Shown piece after piece: positions 34,465 to 45,589 of a DNA stretch of 64,000 bases. Origin of the DNA: Ustulina deusta (taxonomy: Eukaryota > Ascomycota > Sordariomycetes > Xylariales > Xylariaceae); NCBI GenBank assembly GCA_023159155.1, contig JAJNNX010000015.1, positions 682,001-746,000 on the forward strand, in the 5' to 3' direction. The translations under genes were made by a program, and so were the position numbers. Each line of letters starts with the position of its first letter. The stretch's first letter is position 1. The notes beneath the pieces are model-generated. The model was not told the DNA's origin. It did no database searches and was given only the letters and a program-made list of their open reading frames with translations.

Positions 34465-37075
34465 ATGCTCATGTTGACTGAGCAGCTTGGTGTGATGGCT
34501 GAGAATATGACGAATGGCACCGCCTTGGGGCCACACCGTGTCGTGAAGCGACCGCGCCCCGTCAAGAGTTGTCTAGAGTGAGTGAACTCCTCTCAGCCTC
34601 TCGTGTGGCCTTCATGCGGCCGCCGCTTTTGTTGTCACGTGGGCGTTGATGTGGTCACGACTTGGGCAGCTAATGATTTCAATCAAGATGCCGCCGGAGA
34701 AAATTGAAATGCGATCGCCGCTTGCCCTGCACCCAGTGCCATAAGTCCCAGCGCTCGTGTCGCTACGTTGCAGATGGGGACGTGGGCAGTGTGTCGGATA
34801 CGTCAGATGCTGAAATACCTGACCGAGCGCCAAAGCGTAATTGTGCCCCGTCGAATCACGATGACAATCTTCTTGACGCTCATTCTCAGGCGAGTACCGC
34901 GCTTCTGGAAGACTATGGCGAGAGAATCGAAAGGCTTGAACAGATTCTGCTGGGGAAAAACTCACCGTGCACTGAACGCAGCAGTGGGTGCCGCTCCCAT
35001 CGGCCCGTGGCATCGGCATTAACTATGCGTGGGCTCACCGTCAAAGGCGGGTCTCGAACACGTTTCTTTGGGCCAAGCAGTGTACGGGTATTAGTGAATC
35101 TGGTAGGCTAGTCTTTTTCGCCGTCTGCGTTTCGCGTGTTTCCAAAGCTCACCTAACTCTGGATAGTTCGATGAGGCAAAGGAATTTATGTTCAGGGGAG
35201 GTGACTCTAATGATATTCTCCAGTCGTTCTTGCTTACGCATAAGATTCACAAAGCTATGCAAGAGGAGCATCGAAAAGCTGCCTCTCCGATTACAGTCTT
35301 CGTGGACTCGATGACACCGATCCAGAAGCGCATGGCTGACGTTTTGCCAAGTAAGGCAGCATGTGACCACCTGGTCCAATTTTACATGGAGGAATCTGAG
35401 ACACTTTATCGCGTGTTGCATATTCCGTCGTTCATGTCTCAGTATAATCAATACTGGGAAGGCAATCAACAGCCCGACTACTTCCTACCGCAACTATTGT
35501 CAATACTCTGCATCGGGTATCGATTTCTCAGAGCTGGCAAAGGGCAATTCCAAAATGACAGGGAAGGCATTCATACGCCGACTGCTTGCGCCCTGGTGAG
35601 AGCCTGGTTAGACAGTCTTCGGGGTAAACAACTTGTTGAGTTCAGCTCATTGCAAACTGAAGTCCTTGCCGTTATGGCTCAACGAGTGGAAAGTTCACAG
35701 AACCACGAAGCGTGGCAGCATCTAGGCCTCCTTGTACGAATGGCAATGACAATGGGTTTGCACCGGGACCCGTCCGAATTCTCCCACAAAATATTGCCTT
35801 TCTGGGCCGAGCAGAGGCGAAAGCTTTGGACAACAATTCTTGAACTCGACATACACATGTCTATACAGTGCAACCTGCCTAGTTGCATCCGTGGGGGTGA
35901 TTTTACCTGCCAGCCTCCAAGGAACCTCAACGACGACGAACTGTATCCCAACATGATCGAGCTCCCCGAATCAAAGCCCATAGAAGTAGATACTGATTCT
36001 CGTATTCAAGTGTTTGCCGCTATTACCTTGAGAACCCGTTTCAAGGTCGTTGACCTAATCAATCGAATAGATAATCTTCAAGACTATCAGCAAATTCTTG
36101 ATATTGGCAATGAGCTGGAACAAGCTCTGGAGGATATTCGATACGTGCTACCCCAGAAACACATGAACGACATGAATGAAGCACGTCGGCAATTGATGAC
36201 GCGGGTACTTCTTGACATGAATTGTCGCCGGTCGCTTCTCGCATTATACCGACCCTTCGCGCTGAGTAGCGCTGATGCCCCTCAGCAAATTATGACTGGG
36301 TATTTGAAATCTTGTATGATATTACTTTCATACTTGGAGGAAGTGGGTACTTCGAAGCCCGACTATCCTCACATTTGGCCCATGCACCATTTCGTCCTCA
36401 GGCGAGACATCATTTATGCTTCATTCGGCGTTTGCTATTATATGAAACAAATTCAAAGCAGCGCGGCCAATACACGGGAATCAGAAACCCCCGAATCCAG
36501 TGTTAGGTCAGATCCCATTGAAGTATCCTGCACTGTCGCATCTAGAAGCTCAATGCTACTTTCATTGCCTCGTCTAAGAGCGACGGTGGAAAAAGTAATT
36601 GACACCATGATTAAGCGTATTCGCGAGATAGGATCGGATTTGAAAGACTTGGTTTCATTGACGATCGTTTTCTATACCTATCAAGGCGAAACCCATGAAC
36701 CGAAGAAAGAAGTTCAGCAGGCCTTGCAACGAATCGTAAATGCTGGTCTCCAATCAATTCATATTAGTCAGGAGAACATATCGTCTATGATTGTGGGTAC
36801 AAATCTTCCTATGTTCGTACTGGCATTAACCTAGGAAGCAGATGATACCGCCAACTGAACAGACCCAGATGATCAACTTCCAAACCGACCCGAGTCTGAT
36901 GACCAATACAGAGCCAAACAATATGTTCACTGCGGATATGCAACATGCCGTGAGTATTCTCTCTGGACTAGATCTTCTAACGAGAGATGCTAACTGCTTT
37001 CAGCTATGGGGGGATTTTGGGATGTGGGACGTCGAATTTTGGAACCCTTATATAACAAACCAGACGCCAATGTGA
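34465..37075 (+). CDS. Zn(II)2Cys6 transcription factor with Fungal_trans domain
   Basis: Model: join(34465..34577,34688..35102,35167..36792,36842..36949,37004..37075), 777 residues. The binuclear zinc cluster uses C36, C39, C46, C52, C55 and C62 (spacing 2-6-5-2-6) and is split by intron 1 within CLE|C. A basic linker and a short helix (YGERIERLEQILL) that could dimerise follow. The Fungal_trans middle domain includes VLHIPSFMSQYNQYW, LLVRMAMTMGLHRDPS and RRKLWTTILELDIHMS. The C-terminus ends LWGDFGMWDVEFWNPY, an aromatic, acidic tail typical of activation regions. Introns are 110, 64, 49 and 54 nt. Intron 3 uses GTGGGT, and without it the protein would stop at 36834 and lose this tail. ATGs at 34471 and 34495 are alternative starts. 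Targets are unknown. The convergent NmrA-like gene is the closest neighbour. Confidence 0.88.
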
Positions 37076-37266
37076 GAGAAACGTGCATCCGAGTTATGAA
37101 GGCTATTCGCCGCATGGGCAAATGGTGCTGGCCCCGGAAGCTGTCTAACGCCCTTCTGATGATCTTCTGTTCCGCTGTAAATCACCGCAGACGCGACCTT
37201 TCCATCTGCTGACCTGGTTGGTTACCGGAAAGGCATTTCAAGAATTGGCATAATGTCGAATGATAC

Positions 37267-38057
37267 TCAGTTCGAGATTACCGGACTTTTGCCGATGAAG
37301 TCGTCCCTCTCCCATGTTTCGACCATCAACTTGGCGACACTTCCCCGGGTGATCTTGGGAAATAACCCGATTGCTTTCCTATCGTCGGGATATAACTGAA
37401 TTAGGGCTGTGTCGCCATCAGCTAGCACGCAAGCTCTTGCTAGCACAAATTCCACACCGGCCTGTCGAGTTTCTTCGTCGAGTGCGTTATGAGCCGCCAA
37501 CCCATATTTCATGTTGGTGTGCTTGAACATTGCGCGAATGAGGAAATTCATGCTGCTCAAGCTGTTGCCAGCTCCCCATTGACTCAGTCTAGTAGTTCGC
37601 TTAGTTCCGAAGCCCTTCATAACGGAAATAGCGTTCGCCACTGAGTCCTCCACTACAATATTTGGGTTAGCGATGATCATTTTGAGCGTGATTTTCAAGT
37701 CTTCAAAGGTAGAAAGCTTAAAAGACATGATTTCTCGCCCAAAGAGGACCATCTGACTTCCTGGGGATGACTAGGATAAGAAGAAAATGGCACCGAGAAT
37801 TACTCGCTGATCCTATCCGGTGCATCTGGGAGATTGCTGCGAAGGGCGAGTCAGGAGCTCTTTTCAGGCTCAATGCTACTAAGACGGCGTCGGGGGGTGC
37901 TGGCAATGCTCCGAATGCTCTCGCGATATCCTCGCGCTTCATTGGCGTGCCTTGAATGGTTGTCAGCTAGTGCGACGACACGGTGGCCTTTAGATATTGT
38001 CTCTTCGACAATAAGCTTGCCTGACCGGCCACTACCGCCTAAGACGAGGGACTGCAT
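37267..38057 (-). pseudogene. NmrA-like NAD(P)-binding protein, frameshifted
   Basis: Two exons, 37653-37803 being a 151-nt intron (GTAATT, GCTAAC, TTGTAG). The N-terminus MQSLVLGGSGRSGKLIVEE is a Rossmann GxxGxxG nucleotide site. The rest fits the atypical SDR/NmrA family: DIARAFGALPAPPDAVLVALSL, MKGFGTK, SMNFLIRAMFKHTNMKYG, FVLARACVL, PKITRGSVAKLMVE and a C-terminal GKSPVISN. The frame changes by one base at about 37966-37970: after HRVVAL the product continues as LTTIQGTPMKREDIARA only in the +1 frame. About a dozen residues expected in relatives at this loop are absent, so it looks like a non-triplet deletion rather than a single-base error. No splice pair can bridge it. Elsewhere the reading frame is clean, so decay is recent or this is an assembly error. 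Confidence 0.7.
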
Positions 38058-38737
38058 TTCGGAATGGATGTACACGTTGTTATGGGCGTTTTGCTTTGTC
38101 AAGGGGGTAATAATGACTGTTGGAGGGGGGGGGGGGGAGTTGATGTAGCGTGAGGGTATAAGACGAGTACCCAAGGCAGACGAGAAGAGCTATGTTGCTG
38201 CTGTATATAAATACACTGGCAGTAGGTACATGAGTCGATACGCTATATTCTTCTTGCTGTATATTCCATTGATGGTCTTTGATAATCAGGTAGAAAGACG
38301 CCCTCCCTTCGATCGGACGCCTGGATTTAGGAGAGGACTTGTTAAAAAAATTGCGACACCATTAGCAATCCTGCGCGTTGATCACTCCGCCAAAGTGCCC
38401 TGAGTTACAGGTACAGAAGTGCTCCCTGTTGAACGGGTACAGCAAAGTACATTGATAATGTGGATGTTTCAGTCAAAGTAGGTAGTTGTAGTGTATAAAG
38501 TTGCAACGGCGTTTCTCAGATATGATGTTTGCAATATTAGCACAACATTGTTCTCATATTTGTTCTTCCGTAACAGCGCTTACAGTACAGTAGCAAATTG
38601 TTCCAAAGTTGGTACAAGGCCAGTAATAATGCTGGCATCCATGCAAAAAGTGCGTCCTAAAACGAAACCGGCTCTCCCCCTCGCTTGGTAGACATGGCTC
38701 GCGATCTGTACTAACAGACACACTACAGGTAGGCAGA
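38058..38737. other. Intergenic, upstream of the NmrA-like gene
   Basis: No gene supported. It contains a 13-nt poly(G) run at 38125-38137, within about 80 bases of the NmrA-like start codon, and an A-run near 38344. Confidence 0.6.
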
Positions 38738-41198
38738 TTAGACGGCAGACGCTCCCTGTTTCTGTCGTGGTTCTGGCACAAAAGAGATCTGACGGAACCT
38801 TGCCACTTTACCTAACCTCTCTTCCTGCGTGCCCGTCCACGCCCGATCTCTTCCAATACTCGTAGTTTGGCTCAAAGGATAGCCTGGCTTCAACATCCCT
38901 AGCCCGACGCCTTGACTATGATTCTCGTCTATATCCAGCTTTGTCTTGAGGCGGTTTCCGAGAACAGTGCTATTAGTAGTGCTCCTCGCGCCACTGACAC
39001 TAAAGAGCGAGAAGAAATCCTGCGTGAAAGTTGTCTCCAGGTCCCGCGGCCGGCCGTCTATGGTCCAGTACCGCTCGTCCGACAGCTCGTTGCTCAGATG
39101 CCGCCGAAAGTACCGGTCTTGGTTCACCCACCAGCCGCGCCAGGCCGACAGTATTATCAATGTCAGGGGGATGGTGAAGGCCCAGTAGATCCAGAACGAA
39201 GGCATAATCGTGGGGTTTGGCAGATCGTTGGGCGCATCTTGGCTCTCCCCCGGATCGGCTGCCGTTCCTTTCTGCCAGTTGAACATCGACACCCCGAATA
39301 ATGTCCCGATGTACTCTCCTGGAAGGAAGATGGCGGTAATGACGGCGAGTGCCTTCATCGACGAGCTGTCGCGTGTTGACGCTACCGCCATTCGTGCATT
39401 GAGGTTGTTATCTTCTTGCGCGAGCTTGGAAAATATGATATCTATCTGCGCCCTGCACCGCAGCTCTGACATGCGCCTGTCCGTCTCTAGCGATGTGCAG
39501 AGTCGCCAGATGGAGTCGAGGTACTGCCGGATTTCGTGCCAGTGGAGCGACAGATCATCTGGGTCATCGCCATCACCTGCTTTCGGCTCGCTCTTGGCCG
39601 ACGCCTTTGCTTTGATATCATTGACACGCGCATCCAACTCATCACCGACCTGTAGCAGGAGCTTTACTGCACGTTCCATCCATCTTAGCGTGTCCAGAAG
39701 CTGGATTGAACCTTTCAAAACGTCGTGGGCCTCCTTCATTAGATATATGCTTTGCGGGGGCACATAGTCCGGATCATACAAGCTAGCTACCGGGCTAGCC
39801 GCTGAAGGGTCGTTGTGGTCGTGTATTCCATTTCCAACTCTTTCCTCGACGTACTCCTTCAGCGATGACAGTCGTTTCAAAGGCTTGAAGTGGTGTGGTC
39901 GCGAACCATTCCTTACCCCATTCCGTTTGTATGCTTCGGCATTAGCTTGTCCGGTAGTCCCCGTAACGGCGTCAACACGTCCCTCTAGAAGCAGAACTTC
40001 ACCATTGTTGGCTATCACTGCCTCCTCCGTACGTAACAGCTGAACTTGGAGAAGCACGATAGGGAGAACGAGCGGATGTGCCCAGCGAGCCCGGCACGAG
40101 TCGAATCGCCGCTCATATTCGTCCAAAGCATCTTCATCGTGCCATCTTGTGTCGAAGGAGCGCCGGACCAATGCAGTTGTGGTTTTGGTACGCAGCGTGT
40201 ATGTCATCGAGAGGAAGTCATATGGTGGCTGAGGATTCGAAGAGAAGCTGAGTATTAGATCTTGAGACCCATGTCGTTAGCCAATGGTCTCGCTCTGATT
40301 TGAGATACTGGCCAGCTCACTGAATGATTCTCTCTTCGCGTCCCAGAAGGATGCTTCACTCGTAATTCGCCTTAGACTGGTCAGCGTGGCAGGGTGAAGA
40401 TTTAGCGTCTCATAGTCGTCGATTGTGAGGTTCAACCCATCTGGTGCACCCCCACTGCCATCAGGCATGCGAGGCCACGTCCTTCGGCGAGCTATCCTGA
40501 AAAAGAAATAATCAGTATAAAAGTGATACATAAGAGAAAGTTATGAGTAGATCATATAACTCGTCACTAACGATAGTAACCCAATTCTATTAGAGACACC
40601 AAGACTGATCTTTACTTACACTTGCCGCACTCGCCCCTGCAGCGAGCGCTTTCCTTTGGGGTTTGCGGTGAAGTTACCCTGTTGATATTTAGTACGATCT
40701 CGAACTTAAGACTGGATGGCTATATATCTTAAGGCGAGCGAGCATTTCTTAGCCTTCGGCCTCACCGTATATATTCGGACTTACCGCATTATCCAACCCG
40801 TGCCCGTCTCTCACCGCATTCCGGAACATACATAAGCCTTCTTCTCCCTCGGACATGATACTCGGAGAGCGGGTCTCGCCATCAGGGTCTCCATCTGGGG
40901 GCGAAAAGACAGCGTATTCATGATACGAGACGCGACTTTCGTTATCCTTAAGTAAAACCTCACGCATAAGCTCCTTGAGGCCAAAACTAAACAGGCCCCG
41001 CTCATGAATCGAGCTCCTTTTTTTACCTAGGGCTCCACCACTCCCTCCTGTGGTAGCAGTCGGCACCAAGCTCCCGCGCCGGGTGCTGGGAACGGTGCGT
41101 CGGCCGTCGTTGGATGGGACTGAAACGGCGGTCGCTTGGTGCCTCGCATCGCTTAGCGCGATGTCTAGATCGTCGAGGTTGTAATTGTTGAAGTCCAT
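38738..41198 (-). CDS. CorA-like magnesium-transporter family membrane protein
   Basis: Model: complement(join(38738..40260,40321..40496,40620..40678,40785..41198)), 723 residues. The long N-terminal part (MDFNNYNLDDLDIALSDA, GNFTANPKGKRSLQGRVRQV, LILSFSSNPQPPYDFLSMTY, FDTRWHDEDALDEYE) is cytosolic. It leads into the stalk helices and two C-terminal membrane segments, ALAVITAIFLPGEYIGTLFG and FWIYWAFTIPLTLIILSAW. The loop reads GVSMFNW where true CorA/Alr transporters have GMN, so transport of Mg2+ is not assured. Introns are 60, 123 and 106 nt. The 60-nt intron (40261-40320) keeps the frame but contains an in-frame TAA, which is part of its own GCTAAC branch site; splicing is required to make full-length protein. 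A charged, Ser-rich tail follows the second membrane segment. Confidence 0.85.
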
Positions 41199-41719
41199 GA
41201 TCCAGACCAGTCATTAGGGAGGTTTATAGCAGTCAAAGGGAAGACGGAGCATCCCTCAAAGTCAAAACTCCTTGACGGAGTTGAAGGTGGAGTGACGATG
41301 TTTGGGCTTTTCAGTTTAGTGGAAAACCATAGTTGTTGAAGTCTATCGTCGTTGAAAAAGTGGCGGACCGGCTGCTTTTAATGAAGATATTTCGACCCCT
41401 TGTTTTGGTCCTTTCTAGGATAGGTACTATCTATATGTAGGTTCTCGCCAAGCCAAGGAGGGCTGTGTAGTTGGACTAGGTACCTAGCTGCCTCCACGAG
41501 CGACAAGGGTCAATGTACAGGTCTTTACACTACAATTTCGGAGACAACACCCTAGGTAGTAGGTAGATAAGTGCCCAAGTAAGCCAGGTGATCGACTGCG
41601 CCACGGAAAGGACTTGGGTAGGAAGCTTGCTTGAACTTTGGGCAGCAATCATAACCAATCTTGCTCCAAGTTCGGCGAAATAAGAATTTAGTGCCATCTC
41701 TATCTATCTAACTGCAATC
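41199..41719. other. Intergenic between CorA-like and MFS genes
   Basis: No gene supported. It holds the CorA-like promoter and the 3' flank of the tandem MFS gene, with several GGTACCTAG/GTAGGTAG words. Confidence 0.6.
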
Positions 41720-43714
41720 TTACGTTTCCGCGGGACGAGCACCTTCGATTTGGTAGTTCTTAAACTCTCGTGCAGGAACTTTTCTATCAAAGAGCACATC
41801 CAGCTCCTCATATGTCCTGCCCTTCGTTTCAGGCACTCGAAAGTAAGACCAAACAAGACACAATGCGCCCAATCCTCCGAAGTAGTAACCAAGTTTGCCT
41901 TGCAAGTTCGCTTCGTCGGGGTTGATCATGTAGGGGATCGCCACGGTCATCACGATACCCAGGACTGCCTGAACCGCCGTGGCAACGGCGATTGTCTTCG
42001 ATCGGACGCGAGTAGCGGAGCATTCACCGAGGATTACGAAGGTGATAGGACCAATGGATAGATCGTAGACGCCATTCCAAACTAGTATGAGAGAGCTCTC
42101 CGCCCATGCAACCCCGGATGGTCGGCCGGGAATAGTGTCAAGGATGCCGATGATGAACATTAGAATCACGCAAAATAACAGCCCAATGTTGAAAATACGA
42201 CGTCGCCCAAACTGTCCTATCAGGTACCAAGAAATGACAGTTGACACCCAGCCCACAGCTGTGAATATTGATTAGCTTTGTTAGAGAGTCGGGGGGTACT
42301 CAAGACTAACCCAGGAACCCGATGCCCAAGTAAAACGCGTCCTGCTCACCGACCCCCGCCTGCTGGAAGAAGTAGGTTCCGTAGTTGACGAGGTAGGTGC
42401 CCGACAAGACCTGTGTAGCGTAAACACCCGTAGAGATCTCAGTACGACGCCAATTGACTCCCCTAATGGTATCCCGATAGCTGCTTCCCGCCTCCATTTC
42501 GAGCTCAACTCGGTCTGTTTCTGCAATCGCAGCGAGCGTCGCGTCGATATTCACCTTCTTAGACGCCAATCGTCGCAGCGAATCTCGGGCTTCCTCAGGC
42601 CGTCCTTTCCGCACTAGCCACCACGGGCTCTCTGGGATGAAAAAGACGCCAGGTAGAATGACGAGAACCCAGAACCACTGTAGCGCGAATGGGATGCTGT
42701 AGGCCCAATGGTTCGTAAGTGTGGCCGTGCCGGCTGTCACTCCATTGCCGAGTAATTGCCCGGTGACAAAACACTACCACACTTGGGGTCAGTATTCATC
42801 GCCATTTGAGCAGGATATATAGGTGTTTCGAAAGTATAGGAAGCTTCTAAGACACAAGTCTAGCCCGAACTCGAAGCCTCGCACTCTCCGAAATGGCCAG
42901 AACGAGAAGAAATGACCCGGCGGATTACTGACCAGGTTTGTGTATGAGGTCAAGAAGCCTCGAAGCGCCATTGGACAGACCTCGGAAGCGTACGTCGGCC
43001 CAATGACGACGAAGCATCCCAGAACCAGACCGCCAAGTAATTCTCCGACGAGCAGGACCTCCAATGAACGGGCGAAGAATTGGATGAATACCAATCCCGC
43101 CGTCAGAGCGACACATCCGAAGAACGTCCACTTGCGACCGAACAGTTCCATCGGATACGCAGAAAACAAGGCCCCAACGACCTGGCCGAGGGGGTTGCCC
43201 AGCGATAGACCGGTCTGCCACCTGGCCGGGATGACGAACTAAGAGACCCCAATTAGTGCCTGTTCGTCTGCAACCGGTCATTGTCGATGAGGGATCGTGA
43301 GTTGAACAGCGCTCATCGTACCTCTCCATTCGCATGCTCAGTCCCGAAATCCTTCTTGAACTGCGGGATGGCGAACATATTCCCCACGATCTGGGGATCA
43401 AAGGCCAGCATAATCACGCCAATGGACACAAACACCGACCACCCCACCGCCGTCGGGTACAATTTGACGGCCTCCCAGAAGGTCAAGGCGTGTTCGTGCT
43501 CGATGGCCTCATTGAGCGTCTGGTGGTCTGACGGCTCAATGTCGGCCGACGCCTTGCTGTCGCCTTGTTTCGTCATTGCTGCCGCCCGGTTCGAACTCGT
43601 GGAGACCAGCGATGCAGACGAGTGCGCATTGGTTCCGACAACTCCCTCAGCGTTGGCGGCGTGCTCTGCGGAGGTAGAAAAGGTCCCGTATCCGGACGGG
43701 GATCGAGAGGCCAT
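41720..43714 (-). CDS. MFS sugar transporter, alpha-glucoside (maltose) permease type
   Basis: Model: complement(join(41720..42258,42311..42773,42933..43238,43322..43714)), 566 residues; an in-frame ATG at 43750 would add 12. It belongs to the sugar-porter MFS family with 12 membrane helices, importing sugar with protons at the plasma membrane. Sugar-porter signatures are PMELFGRKW after helix 2, IPESPWWLVRKGR before the central loop, IGQFGRRRIF after helix 8, and the C-terminal VPETKGRTYEELDVLF. The LSGTYLVNYGTYFFQQAG block at helix 7 and the QATAL-like N-terminal stretch HALTFWEAVKLYPTAVGW point to the maltose/alpha-glucoside group rather than hexose carriers. Introns are 52, 159 and 83 nt. 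Intron 2 uses a GTCAGT donor. Substrate is inferred from family resemblance. Confidence 0.88.
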
Positions 43715-44614
43715 TATGTGCGATATTCGCTGCCGCACATGGACCTGCATGGGCTACGGCGTCACATTGTCTCGTGAGGAGGAGCAGGGGCTGTTCTCAT
43801 AGGTTGGTGAGGTCGAAAGGAGGGGAAGGTCTGGAGATCACAGCTGATAAGGCGGGAGGGGATGCATTTCGACAAGGGTGAGAGCACTGCAACGTTGTAG
43901 CGATCCCCATTCTTGGTGACTTCGGACCTGCAGCTTGATATCTTGATATACTGTACCTATATGTCCAACTTATACACGAAACATTTCTGTAGTGCAATAA
44001 TTAGCCCCTGTTTATCTTCTCTGCCGTGTACCGTGACTTTACACAGACAATGCTGATAACAACTTGTATACCCATATGCACTGGTGAGCTGGCTCTAGAC
44101 ATGTTTAATAATCTACTTATAAACATTTTGCTTTTGGTATGCAGGTATACACCACCTACTCTCAATCAATATATTAGTATTACTCCCTATACCCCATGAA
44201 TAGCATAGGCGTCGACTCTTATATTCGCTACCTCTCTCTCTCTCTCAAAAAAAAAGGGGGGGGGGGAGGGAGGGAGGGAGGGGGACGTCTTATCTAATTG
44301 CTCCTATGAGCGTAAAACAAATAGTAAGGATCATTAGCAAGATAGAGGCCCAAATTACCAGCGAAGGGAGATGCGTTTTGGCATGCGATGACGCGATAGG
44401 TAAAATCGACTGGTTAAATTTGTGAAGAGGTTCCTGTCAATACACGCTGTCTGAACTAATTAAGTATTGTAGTCCGTGTGGATAACCTTTGGCCGATTGT
44501 AGTATTATATTGATGTGAAGTTAGAGGTGTTGTACATTATACATTCGTGTCCATCATCCGATTGGCCTTCCCCGTTGTTCCAGTTTCTCTCTCAACAACG
44601 TCCTAGATTCACTA
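43715..44614. other. Upstream region of the MFS gene
   Basis: No gene supported. Its main landmark is the CT/A/G/GGGA homopurine-homopyrimidine tract at 44232-44284, about 520 bases upstream of the MFS start codon. Confidence 0.6.
44232..44284. repeat. (CT)n-A9-G11-(AGGG)n tract
   Basis: A CT run (44232-44246) is followed by nine A (44247-44255), eleven G (44256-44266) and repeated AGGG to 44284. The G-rich part has at least four G-runs of three or more, enough for a G-quadruplex on the plus strand. Confidence 0.93.
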
Positions 44615-45532
44615 CTGCCAACACTACCAAGAACTAGCCAAAATAACCGACCAAGGAGATGGAACTGTCTTCTTCTACTTCAACTTGCTCTCTCCGGAGC
44701 TTCGACACCTCATCTGGAAAGAACCGGTCCTGGTGGTGATGGACAACCCTGAAGTGGTTATCCTCGTTCCTCATCGGGCCTGCACTGGGCTGCATAGCGT
44801 GTAAAACTTCGCCATTCCTCCGTGTTAAAATCCGGTCTCCCACGACTATTCATGTGAACTGTGAGGATCGAGGCGTTGCGCTGCGGTATCTTAAGATGAC
44901 GGATCTGGGTCCGTATCAATGGAACAAATGCCTCATCCCTCAGCGGTCCTTGAGTCCGCACGAAGAGCTCTCTAAGGAGGAGGTGGGAAAAGTTCAACAT
45001 CTGGCTCTTGACTGGTCGGAGAGTATTGCACCGATCTAGCAGACTTCCTCAGCCACTCAGTCAAACACATGTCCGCCCCGCGCACAATACGCCTTGTACT
45101 GCCTACTACAGCACCAACAGTCTTCGATCTTGGTTCTCATTCCCGTATCTGCCTCACCGGCGATGCGCGCTGCGACCCATTGGAGCGAGACAGTTTCAAC
45201 AACCAAGAGTCTCTTCAAGCGCTCTAGAGCGCTATTCCATTCTCATGAATGCTACCACGAGAATTCGCGGGGTGCCATACTCGACCACGCCAAGAAGTTC
45301 GCCATTGGATCTCGTAGATGCCTTGCAGATGATACAGGGCGTCGTGTGGAAAAATAGAATCAGAGCTCCCATCTGGAATATCGGAGTTGATAGAGAGAGT
45401 CGCACTCGGGAGGAGCTGCTGAGGGGATTGTGTGTAGCCAAGGAGAGAACCACATTTGAAGCCTGCCTCATCACCGAGTTTTGCTATTCGCCTTCCGGTG
45501 GCTTCCGATTTGTTGCCGGCGACCTTGTCTAA
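44615..45532 (+). pseudogene. Decayed 2EXR-domain-like gene
   Basis: Plus-strand frames resemble fungal 2EXR-domain proteins, which have no assigned function, but are broken. The first frame gives TVFFYFNLLSPELRHLIWKE, matching the family's LPxELRxxIW core, and stops at TAA about 44803. About 30 bases on, another frame gives HVNCEDRGVALRYLKMTDLG and VGKVQHLALDWSES, matching the later part of the domain, and stops at 45037-45039. A third frame to 45532 (WNIGVDRESRTREELLRGL) may be the former C-terminus. No splice sites connect them and no clear start remains. Identity rests on short motifs. Confidence 0.4.
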
Positions 45533-45589
45533 TTCATATCGAAACCCAGAACTCCAGACATGCGATTCGTCGACCTCCCGGACATAGGG

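Noticed and set aside
36842..37075. Independent 77-residue gene after the Zn2Cys6 regulator
   Set aside because: A 49-nt intron with phase-0 ends joins it to the regulator, and the sequence is a typical C-terminal tail of that family.
37966..37983. Tiny intron explaining the NmrA-like frame change
   Set aside because: The only GT...AG pair here is about 15 nt apart, too short for a spliceosomal intron.
40277..40531. Separate small gene upstream of the CorA-like ORF
   Set aside because: It is exon 3 of the CorA-like gene; its frame, splice sites and phase join exactly to the flanking exons.
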